Of a stretch of 5,824 bases of DNA, positions 1 to 5,824 are shown piece after piece. The notes under the pieces were generated by a model. The model had not been told where the DNA came from. It made no database searches and was given only the letters and a program-made list of their open reading frames with translations. This DNA is from an uncultured Caulobacterales bacterium (GTDB lineage: Bacteria > Pseudomonadota > Alphaproteobacteria > Caulobacterales > Maricaulaceae). A program made the translations under genes and the position numbers. Each line of letters opens with the position of its first letter. Positions within the stretch are counted from its first letter, which is position 1. The DNA is taken from NCBI GenBank assembly GCA_938007945.1, contig CALLME010000040.1:1-5824 (forward strand), read 5' to 3'.

Positions 1-77
1 GCCGTTGTCTTTGTCTTTTTTGCGGGGGATTTTTTCGCGCTAGCTTTCGCAGTCGCTTTTTGGGCAGCTTTTGCCAT
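1..77 (-). CDS. rpoD: Probable RNA polymerase sigma-70 factor RpoD, N-terminal 25 codons only (runs off the left edge)
   Basis: Reading leftward from an ATG at 77-75, the frame stays open to the window edge and encodes a short stretch dominated by Lys and Ala (begins MAKAAQKATAKASAKK). Low-complexity Lys/Ala-rich N-termini precede region 1.1 in many alphaproteobacterial housekeeping sigma factors, and rpoD directly follows dnaG on the same strand in a very widely conserved order. The start is supported by a GAGGTG ribosome-binding site five bases upstream. No sigma-70 domain falls inside the window, so the name rests on gene order and the N-terminal style rather than on a diagnostic motif. 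If correct, the protein directs RNA polymerase to most housekeeping promoters. A different Lys/Ala-rich protein, for example histone-like, cannot be excluded from 25 residues. Confidence 0.75.
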   Translation of the reverse strand, partial: MAKAAQKATAKASAKKSPAKKTKTT

Positions 78-82
78 TTATA

Positions 83-88
83 CACCTC
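83..88 (-). promoter_or_regulatory. Ribosome-binding site of the rpoD-like gene
   Basis: On the minus strand the sequence GAGGTG lies five bases before the ATG at 77-75. This is a good match to the Shine-Dalgarno consensus at normal spacing and decides the start codon of the partial gene. Confidence 0.7.
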
Positions 89-95
89 GGTCAAA

Positions 96-117
96 ACAGT
101 CATTTTGAACTGACTGT
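96..117 (-). other. Inverted repeat (7-bp stem, 8-base loop) in the dnaG-rpoD spacer
   Basis: ACAGTCA at 96-102 is the exact reverse complement of TGACTGT at 111-117, with an 8-base loop. Read in the direction of dnaG-rpoD transcription, the stem is followed at once by TTTT and then by the rpoD ribosome-binding site. It could act as a leaky terminator or processing hairpin that adjusts rpoD relative to dnaG, or as an operator. The stem is short and only three of seven pairs are G-C, so a strong terminator is unlikely. An AT-rich stretch (about 117-130) just upstream might contain a -10 element for a separate rpoD promoter, but I could not pair it with a convincing -35. The rest of the 78-190 spacer shows nothing else I can name. 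Confidence 0.4.
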
Positions 118-190
118 CTTATAAATACGTTAAGCCTGTTCAGTCTGGCGCAAACCACCGAACCGACAGGCGGTAATTCATCTCGAACGC

Positions 191-2008
191 CTAGCGATCA
201 TTGCGAGAAGCTCGCATCAACCGCCTAAGCGCATCTGTGTTGTTCTCATAGATGGAATCTACGAGGCGTGACCGTGTTTCACTTTCTACGCGCTCATCCT
301 GTCCTTGGCCCATATGGGCTGCGGCTTCTTGTTGAAAGATAGCCTCTCTTTGGTTCAGTGTCGCGTCATTGCCCCCCATCGCCGCTACACAGAGAAAGCG
401 GTCAGCGGAGAACTTCTTCAAGTGGGAGTCCAGTCCTATATGCTCTATATGGGCATGAAGACTGCGTTTATCAACAGCTTTTGTGGTAGAAAAATAGCTT
501 TGTATCGCGCTTTGGAGTTGACGGCAGCTATCTGAGGCGAACCGCAGCGAAAAGAAGGTCTCATCTAAGCTCTCGAGCAAGAGAGGCCATTCTAAAATTG
601 CGCCAATCAGACGCCGTTCGCGCGATTCGGACATCGCCCCGTCGCGCATGTTTTGTTTCATCTGCGGACTGGCCTTCTTTGACACCCAATTATTGCCCCC
701 GCGCCCCTGTTGCCGATTAGCTTTCCAGCCAAATTCAGAATCAAAACGCGCCAGAAGCTCAGTTTTATACTGCTCCCGGACGCCATCATGGCTAATTTCA
801 CGCAAGGCTGCATAGATTCGGTCTTTCAGCCCTGCCTTGTCCTCTGGCGTGTTGAGCGGCCCGGCTTCTATCTCGCGCGTCCAGAGCATATCGACGAGCG
901 GTATCGCGCTATCCAGCACCTCTTTCATCGCGCTCGGCCCTTTGGCCTGAATAAGGTCGTCAGGGTCTTGTCCTTCGGGGAGGAGCGCAAAGCGAAGCGT
1001 TTGCCCGGGTTTGAGCTTGGGCAGCGCACGTTCGATTGAGCGAAAGGCCGCGCGAATGCCTGCTTTATCGCCGTCAAAACAGAGGATAGGCTCAGGCCCT
1101 GCCCGCCATAACAAATCAAGCTGATCTTCCGTCAGCGCCGTCCCGAGGGGCGCAACCGCCTGCTCAAACCCTGCGCGCGCAAGCGCGATGACATCCATAT
1201 ACCCTTCAGCAACAATCAATCCTCGCGCAGGGTTATTCGGCGCGACGAGCGATTTTCGCGCTTCGGGATAGCGGTAAAGTACCCGCCCCTTGTGAAACAG
1301 CGCTGTCTCTGGCGAATTGAGATATTTGGCCTTAGCGTCCTTCTCCATCGCCCGCCCACCAAAGGCGACAAGCCGCCCGCGCGGATCGCGAATAGGAAAC
1401 ATGATGCGGTTACGGAACCTATCCCACGGTTGCCGCGTGCGGTCTTCTGGCTCAATCAGCAGCCCCGCTTCGACCAGCACTTTGATGTCGGCACCTTTCT
1501 GCAGAAGTTCATCACGCAGCGCGTCAAAACTGTCAGGCGCAAAGCCTATGCCAAAGCGTTCTGCCGCTGTTTGGGTCAGCCCACGACTTTTGAGGTATTC
1601 ACGCGCTTCTCGCCCGACCTCTCGCATGAGAGATTTGGCGAAGAAGGCCTGCGCCTCCTCCATCCAGTTAATGGCAATTTTGTTTTGTTTGGCGCGCGCC
1701 TCGGCCTGCGGATCCGCTTTGGGCAGGTCCATGCCCGCAATGCCTGCGAGACGTTCGACCGCTTCAGGGAAAGAGAGGTTCTCGATTTCCATGAGGAAGC
1801 TAATCGCGTCGCCGTGCTTTCCGCTGGAAAAACAGTGATAAAACCCCTTCTCATCATTGACGAAAAAGCTCGGCGTTTTCTCATTGGTGAAGGGCGACAA
1901 TCCCGCATATTCGCGGCCTTGGCGTTTTAATTTCACAGATTTACCGACCACATCCGACACGCGGACGCGGGCTTTCAGCTCTTCCATAAAATGATCGCCA
2001 AACCGCAT
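191..2008 (-). CDS. dnaG: DNA primase DnaG
   Basis: Complete 605-residue bacterial replicative primase, which lays down the RNA primers for leading- and lagging-strand synthesis and works with the DnaB helicase. Domain order is canonical. An N-terminal zinc-ribbon-type domain (about 1-95) contains EKTPSFFVNDEKGFYH at 43-58. The RNA-polymerase-like core includes WDRFRNRIMFPI (195-206) and KYLNSPET (228-235). The TOPRIM catalytic part has E268 (EGYMD), D312 and D314 (DGD), and D348/D350 (GQDPDD), so all expected acidic metal-binding residues are present. A Gly/Lys/Gln-rich linker spans about 430-460, followed by a C-terminal helicase-binding domain (about 460-605). Length is close to E. coli DnaG (581). 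The ATG start matches the family's MRF...F.EELKARV opening; only a closely spaced AGAGG precedes it. Odd point: of the four zinc ligands only C59 remains, the others being S38, T41 and S62. Same strand as the downstream rpoD-like gene, 113 bases away, so probably one operon. Confidence 0.97.
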   Translation of the reverse strand: MRFGDHFMEELKARVRVSDVVGKSVKLKRQGREYAGLSPFTNEKTPSFFVNDEKGFYHCFSSGKHGDAISFLMEIENLSFPEAVERLAGIAGMDLPKADPQAEARAKQNKIAINWMEEAQAFFAKSLMREVGREAREYLKSRGLTQTAAERFGIGFAPDSFDALRDELLQKGADIKVLVEAGLLIEPEDRTRQPWDRFRNRIMFPIRDPRGRLVAFGGRAMEKDAKAKYLNSPETALFHKGRVLYRYPEARKSLVAPNNPARGLIVAEGYMDVIALARAGFEQAVAPLGTALTEDQLDLLWRAGPEPILCFDGDKAGIRAAFRSIERALPKLKPGQTLRFALLPEGQDPDDLIQAKGPSAMKEVLDSAIPLVDMLWTREIEAGPLNTPEDKAGLKDRIYAALREISHDGVREQYKTELLARFDSEFGWKANRQQGRGGNNWVSKKASPQMKQNMRDGAMSESRERRLIGAILEWPLLLESLDETFFSLRFASDSCRQLQSAIQSYFSTTKAVDKRSLHAHIEHIGLDSHLKKFSADRFLCVAAMGGNDATLNQREAIFQQEAAAHMGQGQDERVESETRSRLVDSIYENNTDALRRLMRASRNDR

Positions 2009-2082
2009 AGCCTCTAACTTAGGCGCGAAAGGCCGCTTTTGCGAGTCCGGATTGAGGTATAGGTGTTAGTGATCGGGATATG

Positions 2083-2104
2083 AGTTGAACAATTGCATTC
2101 AACT
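2083..2104. promoter_or_regulatory. Candidate operator: 7-bp inverted repeat upstream of the propeller gene
   Basis: AGTTGAA (2083-2089) and TTCAACT (2098-2104) are perfect inverted copies separated by 8 bases (CAATTGCA, itself nearly palindromic). The element lies just downstream of the possible -10 hexamer and 14 bases before the start codon, where a repressor or an mRNA hairpin would affect expression. It could serve as a dimeric regulator site; no specific regulator can be named. Confidence 0.4.
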
Positions 2105-2107
2105 GCT

Positions 2108-2118
2108 AGGTTGAACCT
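2108..2118. promoter_or_regulatory. Palindrome abutting the start codon of the propeller gene, with weak ribosome-binding site
   Basis: AGGTT-G-AACCT is a perfect 5-bp palindrome around one central base and ends directly against the ATG at 2119. It repeats the GTTGAA core of the element at 2083-2104. The AGG at 2108-2110 is also the only Shine-Dalgarno-like sequence, eight bases from the ATG, so a protein bound here or a fold in the mRNA could hide it. The palindrome is short and could be chance. Confidence 0.3.
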
Positions 2119-3507
2119 ATGAAGAAGACACCAAAACCTGAGAAAAACGTTATTTCGATTTGCGCGTTTTTAGCTATACTCGCTGCGACATTCACAGGTT
2201 TTTCGCTAGTGGCAGGCGGTGTAAACGAAATTAAAGTCGTCCCGTCACAAAATTCTGAGCAGAAAGCACAGAAATTCAATACGACTGACCTAAAGCGGAC
2301 AGATATAGGAGCCGATAGAAGGGATGGATATGCGCTTACTAAGACTTGCGCAAGAAACAGTCATCTATCTGTCAGTTCGGGATTAGATACAGATCGCATT
2401 CTATTTGGTGCATCAGCAAATCCCAGAGATGGAGCAAACGTTTTCGCACTAGATTCTAAAGGAAATAAAATTTGGAATTACCTCGAGCCTCGCAACCTTA
2501 CTGAACGCACAAATAATCTTGTTCTCACAAATGATGGGGGAGCGTTGCTGACTGGTTATATTCGGCTGAAGAAGGGATGGATGTCTAAGAAATATGACCA
2601 TATGTCACGGCTAAAACGTCTAGGAAATGACGGTAAAATAGTCTGGGAGAGAAGTTATGATTTTCAAGACGACCCTAGACGTAAAATAGTTGAATCCTCC
2701 GATGGTAGTTTCTTCCTCTTAAAAAATTATGATAGCTTCCCAGAGATTGAAGGCGAAGGGAGTAAGATAAATCTGACTCGCATCGATAGTCGTGGGGATG
2801 TTGTCTGGGACAAGACGGTTCTAGGACATGGCTTCAACAAACTGACTAATATGATAGCCCTACCGGATGGTGGATTGCTGATAGCGGGATACCTATTCGG
2901 GGGAAGATCTACTTAAGAACAGTTCTACATTTTACGTTTAACAGCTCATGGAGAAATCTTATGGGAAAAACTTTACGGCTCATCACCCAAATATCAAAAG
3001 CGGGCTCAAGCAATCACCCTAACCGCAAAAGGTGATTTTCTAATAACAGGCTTTACTTCTATACAGAAGGGCGAGAAACGCCTTGAGAGTTATCTACTAA
3101 AACTCAATTCTCAAGGCGAGAAAATTTGGGAGAGAACTTATTCTCAGAGACTGGGATATGTAAAAATTGTCGCTGGGCAAGAAAATGGATTCTTTCTGAT
3201 TGGCAATGAAAGAGAACTCAAAGAAAGCGGTCGTAAATCAGAAAATATCAAACTCGTTTATTTTGATGAGGACGGGACAGAGATATGGTCGAAACAACTG
3301 TCGGATTTCGCGTTCTGTCCTACATCAATTTCTGTGGGTTCTAATAATGCAATTTACATAGCGCAAACACTGCCAAGTTGGTCACTTTTGCCTCGTACTT
3401 CAAATCACTTTTTGCTCCACTTAGATGCTGATGGGCAAGAAATTTGGAAAAAAATCTTTACTCAAATCAGCCAGGACCCTTTAGTCTTAACATCAGGAAA
3501 TGATTGA
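2119..3507 (+). pseudogene. Exported seven-repeat beta-propeller-like protein, interrupted by an in-frame TAA at 2914-2916
   Basis: The frame from ATG 2119 encodes 265 residues to a TAA at 2914-2916, then continues in the same frame for 196 sense codons to TGA at 3505-3507. Residues 1-10 are basic and 11-32 hydrophobic (signal peptide or membrane anchor; no lipobox), then a polar linker to about 90. Seven copies follow of a repeat with core (L/F)-D-x-x-G-x-x-(I/V)-W, then about 20 residues and a (D)GG-x-L-(I/L)-x-G strand. The core Trp residues fall at 119, 176, 230, 282, 337, 390 and 443, counting the stop as 266. The 52-57 residue period continues across the stop, so this was built as one seven-bladed PQQ/WD-like propeller. 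The 265-residue product would hold three blades and not close. Codons 267-462 contain no ATG, so the 3' half has no obvious start of its own. Function unknown; periplasmic or surface binding is inference. Recent nonsense mutation, sequencing error or readthrough are all possible. Confidence 0.8.
2914..2916 (+). other. In-frame stop codon interrupting the propeller gene
   Basis: The sequence reads ACT-TAA-GAA. The stop falls in the loop between the GGLLIAGYLF strand of repeat 3 and the FYILRL strand of repeat 4. A one-base change would convert it to CAA, GAA, AAA or TAT/TAC. Stop type and context match no recoding signal known to me. Confidence 0.85.
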
Positions 3508-3591
3508 TATGCTTTAAATCTTAATGTCCGCGTCTCCTAGAAAAACAATATTAAAAAATACTCCTAGTCATTAAAAAAGCAGATACCCACC
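3508..3591. other. Convergent intergenic gap, AT-rich, with a short direct repeat
   Basis: Here the propeller gene and the PEPC homologue converge. The segment is strongly A+T-rich and contains CTCCTAG twice, at 3534-3540 and 3561-3567. On the minus strand TTTTTT (3572-3577) follows the PEPC stop by about 14 bases, but I see no hairpin before it. No clear intrinsic terminator exists for either gene. Confidence 0.4.
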
Positions 3592-5824
3592 CTACCCATA
3601 TGCATCAAATCTGTGCGTAATCGCGATTGTGGCTTGGCGGGCGAGTTGGGCGGCGCGGCCTAGGGGTTTGACGATGGACTCTGAGATATGAGGGAAGCTG
3701 TGGCCACCGCCCGCAGGGATGGCTGTTTTCTCTGAGAGGCGTTTCGTCCAATCAAGACCTTCTGTGCGCTCTGGATAGCGATTTTCAAGATCGGCAATAA
3801 TGCCGTCGACTTGGAACGTTTGAAGGCGCTGTAGCACGTTAAGCTGGCTGCTCTGCTCCGCACCATTGGCAGGCAAATCGGTCGCGACAATCAGCATTTT
3901 CATCACAACCGCGAGACGGAGCGCGTGCAAAATTTGCAAGCTCTCATCCTTGCCTTCGAGCTGGATTTTGGGTTCAGCCTGTCCAAAGGCAGCTTTCGCT
4001 TCATACATATCCATGCGAAGACGCGTCGCGAGATCAACAAGCTGATTGCGCCAGCCGCTATTTTTAAGTGTTTCCGCCACGATGAGCGACTTTTCCGCAA
4101 GTATAGGCTCGTTACCTGACAGCCCGCGCGAGACCCAGAAACCTGGATCGAAAAGGCGTCCATAGGCCGTCAGAATAGAGCTATCTGTACGCTGTAAAGT
4201 GGCTATCACAAGCCCAAAGCATGAGCGCATACGCGCTGAATTTTTTAGATGACTCAAGAATTTATCGACGTCGATAGAACTCGCGCGGCCCACGCCGTAG
4301 AAGATATTTGCAGGCGTGCCAAATTGCTGCAAGATGGCGTTATGAGGGATAGCGCGAAGCTGACGCGGGTTGAACATATCAGAGCCGTTACCCGACTTGG
4401 CGCGTTTTGCGGCACGAGAGCCTGTCGGGATAAGCATGTTTTGCCCAAATCCGCCGAGCAGTCCGACGTAATTCGGATCGTTGTAAAGACTGTCTTGCTC
4501 AGATCCAATTGTGCGGAACATATCCCAGGAGAAGTCACGGTCAGTGTAAAATACATCGTCTTCCGCCTCAGAGCGGTCGTCATGGCGCACTTCAATAAGG
4601 CTAAAGACGCTGGCTTTGGCGAGGTCTGGCGTTTGGAACCACATATAGCCGTCGCCGCCCTGAAAGCTGGTTTCATGCGTGAGGTGGATGCCGCGTTTCT
4701 CAAATTGGTGAATGGCCCAAGGGCTCATGGCGTAATCGACGCGTTCGCGAATGGTACCTGGATGACCGCCGCGCCCTGCCCCTTCGCCGTGTGTGTTAAA
4801 CACAATCGCCGAGACATTTTTCACCCCGTGACGTTTCATTTCTTGGGCGAAATGGCTTTGGAGGCGCTCAATTGCGAGTGTCGCTGGAATTTGCCCCATA
4901 AAGCGCCCCGCATCAGAGAAGCCTGTCTGAATGGCAAATACGCCGCGCGACTCGACATAATCGCGGTACACAGGATTGGCGAGCATCTTAGAGATAATCC
5001 GTCCGCCATTATTAAGCGCGTCAGCCGTCTCAAAGAGCGGCGAAATATCAAGATGATTTTCCAGCCCGTAAGTCTTGGCAATATACAGCATGCCGAGGGG
5101 CACAAGGCTATCCTCCGTCTCTGCAATCAATAGGCGGATTGGCGTCTCGTCGTCGATATATTTATGGATTTGCGCGGTCAGCATCATCTGTTGATGAGCC
5201 GTTGATTTTTCGAGCTCAAGCGAGGCAAAATTTACCTGTACGGGCTTCACATTCTTTGTCACGCGAGACGCGCGCTCTAGGAGTGTGCGGTTATCCGCGC
5301 CGCGGTCTTTAATACCAAAGACTTGGCGCACAGCCGAGATAACGTGGCGTTCATTTAAACGAAAATGTATACGTGATGTGCCAAGACCAAAACTCGCCAT
5401 AAGCGCGCGTAGTCCGATGAGGTCGCGCGCGAGTGTCGCTGTCGCAGCGCCTTTGATCGCCTTGTTAATTAGCGGCGTGACTCTGGAGACATTGAGGAGA
5501 CGACGTGTTGAGACGCGCGTAAGATTATTCGCCGCCGCGACAAGATTTTCAGGATCCGAGAGATCTTTGGCAAAGAGCGTCAAATCGCGCTCAGCGCTTT
5601 CTTTGGCGTCTGATAATTTATCGACAAGTTGATCTAGCGCTCTCTCGCCCGATGCATCGAGCTTGCCTTTAGATTGGAGTGTGAGTGCGTGGTCGAGATA
5701 GCGGCCAAGCTGCTCTGATTTTTCAGACAGGCGCAAGCGGATAGCGTCGCCCCAGCTAATGTCTGTGCGGCCGTCAATATCGTACCCAACCCAGCTGTAA
5801 ACGCTGACGAGTTGCGGTGTCAGT
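3592..5824 (-). CDS. ppc: Divergent phosphoenolpyruvate carboxylase homologue (5' end outside the window)
   Basis: The frame is open from the right edge to TAG at 3594-3592. A TTG at 5736-5734 is not the true start, because 29 in-frame codons before it carry the family motif SWVGYDIDGRTDI (PEPC: SWMGGDRDGNPNV). Numbering from that TTG, further PEPC landmarks follow in order: RIHFRLNERH (122-131; E. coli RIDIRQESTRH), SPLFET with E236, GFSDAGR with D275, GRGG with R322, FQGGDGY (358-364), and SRAAKR (440-445) then LRAIP (460-464). E236 and D275 match the metal ligands E506 and D543 of E. coli. The classical enzyme forms oxaloacetate from PEP and bicarbonate in the cytoplasm. Differences: K546 is R278, H579 is N314, R581 is H316, the region after LRAIP is poorly conserved and longer, and the usual C-terminal NTG is replaced by DAYG. 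The N-terminal domain with catalytic H138 is outside the window. Homology is firm; activity and aspartate control are uncertain. Confidence 0.88.
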   Translation of the reverse strand, partial: LTPQLVSVYSWVGYDIDGRTDISWGDAIRLRLSEKSEQLGRYLDHALTLQSKGKLDASGERALDQLVDKLSDAKESAERDLTLFAKDLSDPENLVAAANNLTRVSTRRLLNVSRVTPLINKAIKGAATATLARDLIGLRALMASFGLGTSRIHFRLNERHVISAVRQVFGIKDRGADNRTLLERASRVTKNVKPVQVNFASLELEKSTAHQQMMLTAQIHKYIDDETPIRLLIAETEDSLVPLGMLYIAKTYGLENHLDISPLFETADALNNGGRIISKMLANPVYRDYVESRGVFAIQTGFSDAGRFMGQIPATLAIERLQSHFAQEMKRHGVKNVSAIVFNTHGEGAGRGGHPGTIRERVDYAMSPWAIHQFEKRGIHLTHETSFQGGDGYMWFQTPDLAKASVFSLIEVRHDDRSEAEDDVFYTDRDFSWDMFRTIGSEQDSLYNDPNYVGLLGGFGQNMLIPTGSRAAKRAKSGNGSDMFNPRQLRAIPHNAILQQFGTPANIFYGVGRASSIDVDKFLSHLKNSARMRSCFGLVIATLQRTDSSILTAYGRLFDPGFWVSRGLSGNEPILAEKSLIVAETLKNSGWRNQLVDLATRLRMDMYEAKAAFGQAEPKIQLEGKDESLQILHALRLAVVMKMLIVATDLPANGAEQSSQLNVLQRLQTFQVDGIIADLENRYPERTEGLDWTKRLSEKTAIPAGGGHSFPHISESIVKPLGRAAQLARQATIAITHRFDAYG

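Larger units (their letters stand above)
2009..2118. promoter_or_regulatory. Divergent intergenic region between dnaG and the propeller gene
   Basis: This 110-base region must contain the start signals of both dnaG (leftward) and the gene at 2119 (rightward). For the rightward gene a weak sigma-70-like pair is possible: TTGAGG at 2052-2057 and GGATAT at 2076-2081 with an 18-base spacer. I found no convincing promoter pair for dnaG; its transcript may start further out or use a poorly matching site. The right third carries several TTGAA/TTCAA half-sites described separately. Confidence 0.3.

Noticed and set aside
117..165. Separate sigma-70 promoter for the rpoD-like gene in the spacer
   Set aside because: TATAAG-like and TATTTA-like hexamers exist on the minus strand, but no -35 hexamer sits at 16-18 bases; TTGCGC is too far away.
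305..1039. Small plus-strand frames opposite the 3' half of dnaG
   Set aside because: They overlap conserved C-terminal and TOPRIM coding sequence, with no motifs or translation signals.
1292..1930. Plus-strand open frame of 212 codons opposite dnaG
   Set aside because: It lies entirely antisense to a clearly conserved primase, its translation is Arg/Phe-rich without recognisable motifs, and no good ribosome-binding site precedes it.
2914..2916. Recoding of the stop as selenocysteine or pyrrolysine
   Set aside because: Those use UGA and UAG; this is UAA. No downstream stem-loop of a SECIS type is evident.
3572..3577. Intrinsic terminator for the PEPC homologue at the T-run on the minus strand
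   Set aside because: The preceding G-rich stretch (GGGTAGGGTGGG) does not fold into a stem with nearby bases.
4249..5133. Plus-strand open frame of 294 codons opposite the PEPC homologue
   Set aside because: The minus-strand frame carries ordered PEPC motifs across the same bases. The antisense translation has no coherent domain and is explained by codon bias on the opposite strand.
5734..5736. TTG as the start codon of the PEPC homologue
   Set aside because: In-frame codons upstream encode the conserved SWVGYDIDGRT motif, so the gene begins beyond the right edge.

Overview
The window looks like part of an alphaproteobacterial chromosome. The evidence is the dnaG-then-rpoD order on one strand, an RpoD-like N-terminus rich in Lys and Ala, and a DNA primase whose zinc-ribbon region carries the Ser/Thr-substituted signature I associate with some alphaproteobacteria (GLSPF...EKTPSFFVNDEKGFYH...SSGKHGD). 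Base composition of the two long minus-strand genes is about 50-58% GC in lines counted by eye. A marine Hyphomonadaceae/Maricaulales-type bacterium would fit, but that is inference only.

Layout, left to right. Positions 1-77 (minus) hold the first 25 codons of a probable rpoD (housekeeping sigma factor), preceded by a clear ribosome-binding site. A 113-base spacer with a 7-bp inverted repeat separates it from a complete dnaG (191-2008, minus; primase of the replication fork). Positions 2009-2118 are a divergent intergenic region with a cluster of palindromes beside the next start codon. Positions 2119-3507 (plus) hold an AT-rich gene for an exported or membrane-anchored seven-repeat beta-propeller-like protein, interrupted by one in-frame TAA at 2914-2916. 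Positions 3508-3591 are a short convergent gap. From 3592 to the right edge (minus) runs the C-terminal two-thirds or more of a divergent phosphoenolpyruvate carboxylase (PEPC) homologue, whose start lies outside the window.

How the genes relate. dnaG and rpoD form the conserved macromolecular-synthesis pair and are probably co-transcribed. The propeller gene stands alone: opposite strand to both neighbours, distinctly richer in A+T (roughly 40% GC in sampled lines), and with no recognisable functional link to them. It looks like an inserted accessory gene. The PEPC homologue would normally be anaplerotic (PEP plus bicarbonate to oxaloacetate), but several active-site positions differ from the classical enzyme, so its activity is uncertain.

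The observations most worth pursuing are: (1) the single stop codon in the middle of an otherwise perfect seven-repeat frame; (2) the loss of three of four zinc ligands in DnaG; (3) the altered catalytic loop and missing C-terminal signature of the PEPC homologue; and (4) the palindrome cluster in front of the propeller gene. I see no CRISPR array, tRNA, rRNA, transposase or recognisable defence system here.
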